Positions 1-12,400 of a stretch of DNA of 64,000 nucleotides are shown here, one piece after another. How positions within the stretch are numbered: position 1 is the stretch's first letter; each line of letters starts with the position of its first letter. Position numbers and translations under genes: made by a program. Where the stretch lies: NCBI GenBank assembly GCA_037179385.1, contig CM074195.1, positions 32,010,222-32,074,221 of the forward strand, given 5' to 3'. The notes under the pieces are model-generated. The model searched no databases, was not told where the DNA came from, and worked only from the letters and a program-made list of their open reading frames with translations. The stretch is from Holothuria scabra. Taxonomy: Eukaryota > Echinodermata > Holothuroidea > Aspidochirotida > Holothuriidae.

Positions 1-251
1 AAAGGATCCCCCTTTTTAGGGACACCAAAGACAGGGAGGCTGGGGATAAAGCCCCCACTCACTTTTCCCCCATAGGCATTTTGAGCTGAGTAAATTGCTG
101 TTATATTGTTGAACATACTGGGAAGCATCAGTGATTAGCCCCCGCCCCTCCCCCACTTCAAAATTTGCTCTGTAACCCCTACTTCCCAACTTCATCTGCC
201 CTATAAACACCCTGCTATGACTTAATGATGTGACGGTAGTTCATCAACTAT

Positions 252-482
252 TTACTTCACATCTAAATGATTATAAGTTCGTCTCAATTTTTCTTTCTTG
301 TGTTTGTTATTGTGTTTTTTCCAAGGTTTGCCCTGGACCTGCCTCGGCCCCTGATCTGTGTAGACTACAAAGCCATCGACTCTGTTCAGCCCCCGAGGGC
401 CCATTCTGCCTTTCAAATGAGATGTTGGATTCTTCTCCTGGAAGAATGCTGCATCCAGTGAATCACTGGTCATGTGGGTTTC
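252..482 (-). CDS. LSG1: LSG1 exon 13 (stop codon)
   Basis: 77 codons including TAA at 254-252. The sequence runs ETHMTSDSLDAAFFQEKNP through GKPWKKHNNKHKKEKLRRTY to NHLDVK. This matches the basic C-terminal tail of human LSG1. Acceptor TTATTTGCAG. No AATAAA was found on the minus strand in the remaining 251 bases, so the polyadenylation site probably lies outside the window. Confidence 0.95.
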   Translation of the reverse strand, partial: ETHMTSDSLDAAFFQEKNPTSHLKGRMGPRGLNRVDGFVVYTDQGPRQVQGKPWKKHNNKHKKEKLRRTYNHLDVK

Positions 483-3400
483 CTGCAAATAAATAATAGA
501 TAATGAACTTAATTGCTTAATTTCATGTTTTAAGTTATAACTGTTTGTTCCTCCTAAGGTTTCAGTATGTTTTGTTCATTTGTTTTATCACTTCATATGT
601 ACATAAAATAATTTCAAACACATCAAGAATAGTACTAAGAAATAACCATACATGAGGTATAACTACATAAGAAACCCTGCTAACATTAAAACATATATGC
701 ACTCCACAGAACTACAGTACAAATAACTTACAAGCATAATACTAAAGCAAAGACAGAAATGAACCAACTCTCGGAACAAACCTAAACCACTAAAAGATGT
801 AACAAGGGACCACCTGCACCCCATGTACCCTGTACGTAGATATCGTATTCATTACAAATATTACATCAGCAAATGCCGTATAATAGATGTTTTGCATGTG
901 CTGTCAGAGAACAGAAAAGCATGCCGTCATTGAGGTAAGTGTGTAGTGCTACGACTTACAGCTACAAAAATATAGAAAGCTGATTTGTGTAGATGTAGAA
1001 TACATGCTACTGTCGGCTTCACATGAAAACAAGTCAACCTCTTAGGAACAGTGTCATTCATAGTTGGACCTCAAAAATGGTGTCATATTACGGTAACCAG
1101 AAGTATGGATTTACCCTAACATGTCCTTGGTAATTTTACTGGTTTGTGGTAATGTCTACACGGATTTTACAAATTGCCCAAAATGTACGGATTTAATATA
1201 TTTCTCACATGGTTTGACAGGATTTTCTTGATTTTGCTTTAAATATTGCAACATTTTGCATCTAAATACCTGTAGGGGATACCTCTCCCCTAACCCCCCC
1301 CCCCCTCCACAAAAGGCCAGGGATCTATATGCCCTCCTTTTTTACAAAAAAATATGGTCACCCTTTGTCATGTGACACCAATGCACAAGGTGTGCAATGC
1401 AACACAACTGTATTACACAAAAGGAAGGAGTACCAGATGAAAGAATTTGTCAATTGACAAATTCAAGTAGACAATCCATTACGGAACATCACCTTGTAAG
1501 AATTCCATCCTAGTGAACAAAATGGCACTTTGTTCATTAAGGATGAAAACTAGCTGTAAATTTAGAATAAAAACAGGCCAAGTTAAAGGTAACCATGCAA
1601 CTTATAACCCAATCAAGGTGAAAAACTGAATTTCCACATCACAGAATAATATTCAATCACAGAAACTTTCCTGCAATGAGTCAGAGTGAGTGTCTGTCCC
1701 CTGTGACATCCCTAAATGTGGGCGAATAGCCAGACATCTTCTAAACTTATGAGAGGCACTTTCACAAGTTTCCCCCACTTGGATATCAACTCCCCTTGTG
1801 TCAGAGACTGCTTTTCTTCTGCTACACATAAATTGTGGTATCCCCTCTCATTTCCCAAACCCCTTCTCTACTGACGTCACTCACATTCAGGCTGAAAAAT
1901 ACCACTAATGCATTTTCCAGTCCCAGAAAGTTGTAGCTCCCCAATCTGTCTCACCCCAATTCAATCCCCAAATAACCTTCTATACCATATACTAAGTACA
2001 CCAATAACCTCTGATCTGGTTTTAAAAGCATATTCCAACAACCTCTTCCCTCCTGCCCTATGCCCCCTGTTCCCATTTCCAATCCCCTACTTTCAGCCTC
2101 CCCCTTTTTCCGTATCTACATACTAACTATCCCACTCCATCTGTTTATAGTCCTCACCCGAGTTCCTTCTGCTGTAATGGTGGGACGGTTAGGTTTGCTG
2201 TCCTGGTAACCATCCTTTACAACTGGTTCACATACGGCAGCAAAATCTTCATCGGAAATTCCTGGCGGTGGTTTTCGGTACAAAAGTTTTCCCTGAAAAT
2301 TCAAATTTACAACAATTCAGGATGTTGGCATGACAAATCCTATAAATGCTTTCAAATGATACCTATTGCAAATTGCAAAGTTGCCAAATGAAATAATTAC
2401 AAGAACTTTGAGAAAATACCAAGAGAGCTTCTACCCAAGAAGATGGCTCTAAGGTTTGAAAGCTGACATAATCCAAGCTTTAAAAGCAAGATATTCACAG
2501 AAAATGATCACTGAAATTAATTTGCATTTGTGGCAAAAATAAGGTCCCATTTTGCATCTGGAAGCCTAAAATAACACTTTTAATCCAAAGGGGAGGGGAC
2601 TTGAGAGAACCTCTCCTCTAGCTCCCATTTGATTCCTTCTCAATATAACACTTAGCCAATCCAAACCCCACCCCACCCCCCATCCTCTCCCCCCTCCCCA
2701 CCTGGACACAATCATGGCTGTGCACCTGACAGAGTGTTGGGACTGGATATCTTTATTTGTTAGGTTTGTGTTTCAAAGACACAAGTGTTAATGAACTGGT
2801 CATATCTACCCTTTCACTCTTGCATCTTACACTATGCCACCCCTCTCTTTTCATCAATAATTTAGTTTCATCAATAATTTCAGTGGTGAGAACGGGTCCC
2901 TAGTTACTTTTGATCAATACAGACAGCAATTTGTGGGGACAATTAATTTCAGTCAGAACACCTACACTTTCATGCATTCCAAAAATGGTGCTCCTGTAAG
3001 TACAGACAAAAGATATTAAAAACATAGATACCAAACTTAAAATGGCCCGGTGACTCCTCAAGGTTGCTGAAACGGAGGGGCGGAAGTGCTGATCACTGAT
3101 CAGTCGTTTTGGGGGCCAACAGGCAAAGTGATATACATTGCAATTCTTGCAAACACTGTTCTCCAAAAAAATTCACTTACATGAAACAGTTTTAGGCTTC
3201 TTAGAAGCTGTCTGCTTAAGAACATTTGAACATTAATGCACAACGCCTGGTTTGAAGTTCATTGACTTACTAATTGGTCAGTTTCTATGGTATCTTCACA
3301 AGCGCACATCTATGCATGCATTTACATTCTTATGCACTTACAACACAAAATCAACTACTGCATTCTTTTTCCAAGCACGCGGAAGTAAGCGTCAATTACT

Positions 3401-6400
3401 GCACACAGAGAAATGCATTGTGCACGTACAGAACTTGCTTTGAAAATGCAGGCACGCTGCCATTTTTTCTGTAACGCATGCAAAATTGTGCAAGCAGATA
3501 ACAGAATAGAACTGTGCGCATGTCAAATGAACACTTCCGCCCCTCCGATTGAGCCTCCGTGAGGAGTCAGCACGTCTAACAGTGTAGGGATAGGAGTTTG
3601 GTATCTACGTTTATAATATCTTTGGTACAGCCGCTGATGATATCATTTCAATTTCTTACCAGGTCCTTTGAAGCTTGGAGAGAGCAACATCCTGCTCATT
3701 ACCTCATCATCCAATCAAAGGCTGAGCAACCATGAACCATGCATTATCAGAGGGATATTACAAGATCAAGGGTTAATGTAAGCCATGCATGACAACAGTG
3801 CAGCTAGAGAGTGCACCAAATGAAACACTAACCCCCATTTTCCCATTCTAATGCACAGGTCCAGAGTAGTTCAACCTTGTTCATTCAAACAAAGTGATAT
3901 TTCAACTTAAAATGCAAAAATAAAGGAAAAAAATTTTAATTTACATATTAATTACATTAAAACAGTACAGTACTGAGAAGTATGGAGTGGGGAAGTCGAA
4001 GATGAGTGCATTTAATTTTTTTTTATTAATATGAGTTTTATACTGGGATAAAGTACGGTCACATGGCAGGAACAAACCAACAGAATTGATGATTTCTACT
4101 CACTATAAGCAAATCAATTATAAATGGTTTAAGTTTGTCAAGAAACTCAACTACATGCAATATTTGCTATACCAGTCAGATCTGAAATTAATGCATAACT
4201 TACATTCACAAAATCTTTTAGAACAAGTAGTGCAACTCTTCGAGAATTCGGAACCCCCTTCTGGGTCATGAACCCACGGTTATCTGTCAAAAAAATGATG
4301 AGAATAATTTGAAATACTGTGTTATGTGTGTGATGTTACAGAACAGAAAATATGCCCTACTGAGGTAAGCCAGCAAATTGCCACTTGAGCCCTGGCCACA
4401 TCATGAGTTATGGAAGTTTCTGCAAGTCTTTACAACTAGTTGCAAGCAATTGCACAACCCAGTCTCATACAACCTAACATGTTGGGTAATATAAGATGGA
4501 GCAGTTCCACTGGAAACATTTTGGCAGACATCTGGGGTGAAGCCTGAGAGGATCAGTTGATTTAAAATGAGGAAAACATATTCTTTTCCGTCAACGTAAC
4601 AAATAAAAAGTACATTAAACATCACAAATTTGTGAGATTAACCTTCTTTGACTTCTAATTAGTCGTGTGGAAAAATTACTATTAAAACTAGTTAGTTCCA
4701 AGTTAGTTGTCAGTTGTTCATGGACCCCACAACAAGACAGTCCGGTAGCATCACATATTGTGGACTGGGCTACCAACTATACAGACAGCTGAATATTCTT
4801 TTTACCTATTTGAAATGTGTAACAGCTTGATTGTAACCAAAACTACAGGTAAAAGAAACCAGAACTAATTAAGGATGGTGATGGTGCAGAGGAATGCCAA
4901 GAACAGCCAACAGCGGAAGGAAATGACTTTGACCGAAATATAATTTAATTAGATAGGCATAAGAATTAAGGATCCAGGAAACTATCAAGGGTAATCTGTT
5001 TATAGTGAAATCTAATTCATTTTTCCAGAATTTCCACACATAAACTGGCTGTTTCCACTTTAATTGTATTTGTACCGAGCTCTTTGAGAAAATGAGGGAG
5101 ATAGAACCCCTTCATTTCAAAAGTGGGGGATTTTCCCCCTCCCCCCACACACATAGGGCACACCCGTATTCAATGCCTTACGGGGTACACAGAACTGTTC
5201 CCCGTAAGGAAATGGACGGAATTCCCCATTACCCGTTTATGTCACGCGGCACGTGAATGCTGCGAGCGAGATTGGGGTTTTGCATATCACGTGACAGAGC
5301 TCATTGCAGTGTCCGAATTTTCGGGTAGCTACGCCAGTTACGAGCTCCGCGTGAGCGAGGAAAGACGTGCGAGGCCTCAGCTTCGGCCAGCGGCCTGTAC
5401 CCGGCAAGGTGTCGTTTACAAGCTCATTCAAACATGCACTGAAATGGTAACAAGAACCATAGAATACTTATGGATTTACTTCAAAACATTCAAAACACTT
5501 TATTCCACTCACAGGCATAAGCATTTAGGAACTCCAAGGCGGCCGGTGGCCTGTCGGGGTCTTCTCCTTCCTTTGGTTTTATAATCTCTATTTTATAGAA
5601 CTTTTCCAAAACTTCACGAGGAACAATCTGACAAATGTACAACAATGGTCAAGGAAATAATTGGAAAGGATTGCTACCACAGATACTAATAAACCTGATG
5701 TAAAACTTGAAAAAAGTGCAACTAAATTTGTAACCCAAATGTACCCAACCTCTTGAGCTTGAGTTCTGGTAAAGTTTCTTTCAGTTTTACTACCTTTTTG
5801 ATATGCAAAATATATTCTTAACTTAACTACTAAACAAGAACATGCAGAGTAAAAAGAAAAATAAAAAAATAAAAATTCAGATCATAAAATATAAACAGTT
5901 CCATAAACCAAAATCCTTCCCTTACTCACTATTTTCCTCACTCTGCTACATTTGCACACACAAAATAATCTACTCTTCACAAAAGTTGGAAAATCTCTCA
6001 CTTGTTTTCAGATACAAAGGTTTTTTGTGGTCTTTTAGTTTGCTTTTACTGAAACAATCAACAAATTTTTACAAGGATCATACATGAATATTAATACAAC
6101 TTTTTCCTTTCAGACCAACCCAACGAAACCAATTTTAAGCTTAGTTTTTAGACCATGAGCGGCAAGGGAGACTTTATTTACTTGAAAATACTAGAAAACA
6201 GTGGACAGTCTCCCTGTACTATTTGTAAACATAAAATAATGCCCCCTTTACATTAGCTATAAAACTCAGTGCTTTTAAGAACAACTGTCACTTGTTCAAG
6301 GGGCTGAGGAGAGTATAATGATTCTCATCTTGCTGGTCATCCCTGTGTTCTAGGGTGGTAGAATGTACCCAAGGTATTGTCGTGTAGTTATTTCATATTG

Positions 6401-9400
6401 CTTAAAATTAGCCTCTTGAAGGTTATTTTCAGTCTCATGTTTAATAAGTTGTAACTGGTTAATTGCCTGTGAATATTAATAATCAGGAAATCACATGACT
6501 TGGCCCGGAAGCCAAGAGGAAGTCTTCCAATCATGGCTTCCTCAACGTATCAGTTTCCTCACGGCCGCACTTGTCTAATAATCAAGATTTATCTACTTAC
6601 TGATGTGTTTTGGGTAAACCCGAGAACCCAAACACAACAGTATTCTCCCCCTTTCCCTGTCATAACAGACAACTACGGAAGAGGACATGAGCCATACATA
6701 AATTTGAAAGATGTTTACCATTACCTACATATTTATCTAGCTGACACTATACAACACATTTGTGTTGGTGTGATGTTTATCCTGCATCTACCTAATTAAA
6801 TTACTTCATGCACACCAGGCCAGGGAAGAGAAAACTAGGCAGTTTGCATGAAATAAGAAAAGAGATATTTGGCAGTGACCTCCGACTAAAAGAAACAAAT
6901 TTATTTTCCTTGAAATATTGAAATAAAAGGATATCAATGAGACAGGTGAAATGAAGTCCCTCAGCTGATCAACTGGTAAGATTCCATTGATGACCATTTC
7001 AGCTTTAGAGCTTACAAATGAAGGCATCACCAGACCAGGGCAATCACAAAGGCACAGGGTTGGCTCTACGAACAAGGTCTGTTTTGGAAAAGATAAAATG
7101 AAAGTCATTTTAAGAAAAATGTTTCAGCGTAGTTGACTTTAGGAACAGACTGATTAAAATACAATTTCACATTCATTACATCACAGATAGCATAGCCCCC
7201 CACCCCCTTTTTCAAATCAGACTACTTGCCAGATGACAACCTTAATATTATCAGCCAAGATGTCTTAAAACAAAACAACAAAATAGCTCTTACGTATTTA
7301 ACTCTTTGGGAGCAATGGCTCAAACCGTAGGGTGTTGATGAATATTCATGTTAGCGACTGACACTATTTGGCACCTACTGCTGGTATAGAAACTGGGACA
7401 TCCAGTTTTAAAAGTAAAACGAGATTGATCAAATCACAAAAATCACTTGCTATAAAAGCAAAAAACCTACAGGATACACCCAGCCCCACCCCTGCACAGA
7501 GTTTCAACAGGATATTTCATGGTCTTTCTCTGCAATGTCATTCTCCTATTAATGAATTCAACTTTTTATCATCCAGTAGTGAAATTACACCTCAATAGCT
7601 GGCAACTTCAAAACCTTCTGCCCTCTATTCACATGGACCTGCATTCATGTGTGCCAGAAACACAGAACTGACAAGGGAAACATATTCCCAGGAACAGCAA
7701 GATTGCAGGTTTTATTAAAGATGCAGTAAAATTTTGATTTGGTAAAATTATCTGAGCAGACTCTACAGAGTCTTCCATTCACCCAAACAATAGCCACTTT
7801 CAAGGCAAAAATATTCTTTGTCTGCAATTATTTCAGCAGCCCCCTCCCCCCTTACGTATTGCAAGTATTTCTGTATGCTTTAGAGTTCAAGCTACAAATG
7901 CCATCAATACATGGTACACTGATATAAGAAAGATAACAAACCTCGTTATATGAAAGTCTGGTACAACTCAATTGATAACTCACTACCATTGGAGGAAAAA
8001 GTTAGAGACTCCTTCCTGGAAAATTTGGGCATTTGGATGGAAACATTGGCAAATGGAAAGAAATTTCCCTTTCTTGTTCATGAAAATACCGACATAATTG
8101 TGGGAAAAACTTTTCTGAGAAATGAAAATATTTCTCCAGTTCTGAGTGACCACATTATGTCACTCATTCTGAAGACAGACATGACTCACACCACCTAAAG
8201 GCAAAACCTCATTTAAGTCTATTCATTAAAATCTTTTTGATTTTAGCTGGCCTAAATGCAAGATGTACTTGCCTATGACCTAACCTAGCTTGCCCGGACA
8301 ATTTAAGTTAATTCAAATTTTCTCAAGGGATATTTTTTTAAAAGAAAAACATATACAACATTGATATAATAGCAAAATGATAAAAAAGCAAGACAACATT
8401 AAGAAGCACTTGTAATACTTGAAAATGTTTTGTTCTTCCTGGTGTGGCTGAGACGGGAACTTTCTTCTGTTGCAGCAGTGCATTGATGGTGGAGCTTTTA
8501 CCAACGTTAGGGTATCCTACCTGTTTGAAAGAAAATAAGAAAGTATATCCAATAGACACCTTTGTTCACTTGCGCTGAAGCAGCTATACAGCGGCTATGA
8601 AGTTCCATCACAAATTTGACATGCTATGGGACACTTGTGCAAAGTACACATAGCTTTCCACAGTAGTACTGAATAACATGCGTGTTGCACAGTGCATTGT
8701 GGGTATATACCTGTGGATTGCTGGATGTGCTCCAACAGTGTCTGGGAGCATTACGAAAACATGACAAGCTCTATAACAATTCCTACATGATTTACTTTTT
8801 TACTCGTTTCTCTTTGGTGAGGTTTGTGTTATAGGTTAGATGCCAAAATCTTTCAACTTCATAAGAATTGGAGAAATGATTTAGCAAGTAATCATCACTT
8901 TTGGGCGAAACAGCAAGACCAACTACTCCTGAAGGAACACTCCTCAAAATGTTCCTACCAATTTGTTGACCTTCAGGCCTCTAAACCATGGGCAGATCCG
9001 TTACGCACTGCCTTTCTAGACCCTGCGTCTGTTACGCATGGTCCATTCTAGACTGCCTTTAAAGCAACAGGTGCTACACATGATCTTACCCAGAGGACTC
9101 AGAAGCCAAAAATGTAGTGAGTAATGTACAGTATATTTAAGTTGCACCTGAAGAATATACTGTTTTAAAATAACAAGCTGAAACTGTTATTTGCTATCAT
9201 AAAACATTTTTACAATGCTATCCAATAGGAAACAAACAATTGACCTGTCTACTTATTAACATGTATGACACTTTCTTCATGACACCAGCCTTGCATGAAA
9301 TTTGCATGTAATTGAGAGGAGGGAAAAATTCCCCTTGAATGTTCTCCTAGATCAATATTAATTATTCTGATTTTTATATATTTTCTACTGTTGAGGCAAA

Positions 9401-12400
9401 AGGGGAAGGTTGTTCTGAGGCTGGAATGGCTTACCTCTGGATTCACACCTGGTCAGTGGCGTAGCTACTGTGGGGGGGGGGGGGGGGCAGGGGGGCAAGT
9501 TGCCCCCCCCCCTGGAAAATAATTTGGGGAAATTTGATGAAATTGGGGAAATTTGATGAATTTTCTTACCCTAACAAAAATTTCTCAAAATTTTTGTTAG
9601 AATAAAAAATTCTGAGACATTTCTTATACATAATTCATATTTTCATGCAACAAATTAACCCAGATTTGAGATTTCGTCATTGTCCCATGAACCGACCCTA
9701 CTTGCATTCCACAGAAATGTCCTCGCAGTGTAGCAGATTGACTGTTCTCTTGTATATGCACGGTTTTTATGATCAGTGCATTTCAGTGCATATGAAGCTG
9801 TTATTCAGGAATTTAACAAAAGCTGATACAGTACGAATAACACTGAAAGGCTGTAAACCCGAACTTATCCCCTTGCCCACAGTCTCTGCGTTGTACACTT
9901 TGGGAATTCAGTAGCAGTAGCTATACCGATTTTACTCTGTGTACATAACGATGGATGGGGGTGAAACAATCCATGACCAACGATTAACTTAAAGTTTGTC
10001 TAGAAATTAGAATGAACGGGATCCATTGGCATACTTAGATTTTGTTACTTAGCCTAATCCTTGGAGGTTTACAGGCTAGTTTGGGAAAGAAAGCTTTCTG
10101 CTCACTTGGGGTGTAACAATAAACGGGTCCATGAGTACCTTGTAGCCTTCTTCACTTAACAGACTGCTGTTATAACAGGATATCCTGTGTGATGAACCAC
10201 TGTTAGGCCTCCTTTTAGTGGCATACGAAGGGGGACCATTGGGCCACGCCCCCCTCACAGATGCCACTTTTTCTTTGTTCTTAAAAATAAGTAGTTATAT
10301 ATAACACAGACTTTACTTCAAAAGATAGCATGTGTGGCACCAGGTTGCATATAAGGACACCCAATTTTTCAAAAAATCAAAAGGATTGTCTGCAAGTACG
10401 TCCCTCAGTGATGCCAATATTTTAATTCCTACAAATAGGCAAATTCTGTCAAGTTCCAATTTTACTTTAAAAGGTAGACTCTGTTTCCCACTGGTGGCAT
10501 CGATAAAAATAAAGACTATCTCTTTACAAGCATGAATACGCTATTTTTGACCATCTGAGGGGTCTGATTTTTTCGAAATTTTTTTTACGCTCCACGCCAA
10601 CCAATGGTGGCGTTTCACTCAGTCTTTTGGGAAAAATTACATTTTTGGGTCAGATTACCCCTTAACTCTCTGATCACTTTTCAGTTTGCAAACACAATTT
10701 GAAGGAAAGATTTTATTTGCAACACCAAAGGAGGTAGTGACTGGGTAGATTCTTCATATAAGTCTGAAAAATGCTATTTCTGGCCATCTGAAGGGTCTGA
10801 TTTTTCGAAATTTACTCTACGCTCCGCGCCAACCAATGGTGGCGCTCCACTTAGGTAATCTTTATGACAAAATAAGGTTTTGTGGCCAAGAAATACCACA
10901 AATCCTATACCGATCAATGCTCTTTTATTTTGACTCCTAAAAGTGTGCAAATTGAATGACAAGTTTTTCTTCGTAAGGTAGCATAAATGGCATAAGAATG
11001 CATGTAAAGACACAAAAGTTTCAGTTTTATCCTCATGAACCACCACGATTCAACTTTTTACACTGTTCCTGTCAAAATCACAAATCTTGCACCATTTTGC
11101 ATCTAGGCTCCTTGAAAAAGTCAAAAAATTTCTGGACACCCCTCCTCTTAGACCATACTGCATGCCCTTCCCCTTCAGAGAAATCCTGGGTACGCCACTG
11201 CATTGGTACATCCAATAAACCAGTATTGTTGACCAAAAAAATATTCTAAGAGCTGTTTTTTCCAATGGCTCTATGTTTTACTTTAAGATTAAAAATGCAG
11301 GTAATACAGGAATACAGAGACAGGGGGAGGGGGAGGGCTATGAGGCTTAAGCCCCCCCCCCCACCTACATAATGACATTGTAATGTTGTTATACTTGTAA
11401 ATTTGCATTTTTTATATGAAATACATACACATTGACCGGGAAAAATTTGGGGGAAATTTCATACCTTTGCTCCCCCTAGAAAAAATCCTAGCTACGCCAC
11501 TGCACCTGGTAGTAATTAGTATTTTCACTTCCTAGATTTGACACAGACAGTCACTTTACAAATACAATGGATGTCTGCCACTTTGATAAATTTTCAAAAA
11601 CACTTACCATACCCACTGTCGTAATTCCTTCTGTTACTTTTTTCCCTGAATGAGCTGTCCTAAACATTTCAAGAAGTTCATCTCCCGTCACCAACTTTCC
11701 GCTATTCAACTTTGAAGTTCTTTTTGATCCCTCTTGAAATTGTTTTTCTGTAAAACTATCTGTCCCATTCTCTGCTTCAAAACATCTGACTTTGCTATCA
11801 GAGCTGGTTTCACCAGAATCTTTGCCTGAGAATGATTTTGCTTGCATTTCAGGATCAGGATTTATCTCAAAATCACCACCTTCAGAAATAAATTCTTGGT
11901 TTTCTGCAAATATTGCCTCTTCTGTTTTTGATGCTTGAATAATCATATCTAAGTCTGAAACCACCAAATCATCAACATGTAAATGACTTTCATCTGCTTG
12001 CTGATTGGATGGATGTGAACATGCTTCATCATGAATATTCAATAAATCAGAGTTTCTTTCATCAGCAGATTCCAAATCCTTGGCAGAATGATTTGAAACA
12101 CCTAAAGCCTGCTTAGCTGGATCATTTTTCACTTCAGTTTCTTCCAGATTCAAATTTTCCACAGCTTCTTCTAAGTGGGTAAATGGGTTTGATATTTCTA
12201 CCGGTGTATGACTAACGTCAGAAGTTTCCTCTGTTCCAGTAACTTCTACAACCTCACCCAGTGATTCCTCACCACCATTACCTTCTTCCTGCACAAAATA
12301 TTAAAAAAGAAGACCTAAAGTGTCACTTACATGTATCAAGAACAAACTTACAGGAAGAATGAAGGGATGGAAATTGTGGAGTTAGCCAGATGAAGTTAAC

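Noticed and set aside
5123..5584. 153-codon plus-strand open frame
   Set aside because: It overlaps LSG1 exon 10 on the other strand, shows no family block, and contains CG-rich repeat-like sequence. Chance frame.
5627..5636. AG acceptor at 5628 for LSG1 exon 10 (U2-type splicing)
   Set aside because: It would delete the Ile-Cys-Gln that aligns with human VCQ, and no GT donor is compatible at the end of exon 9.
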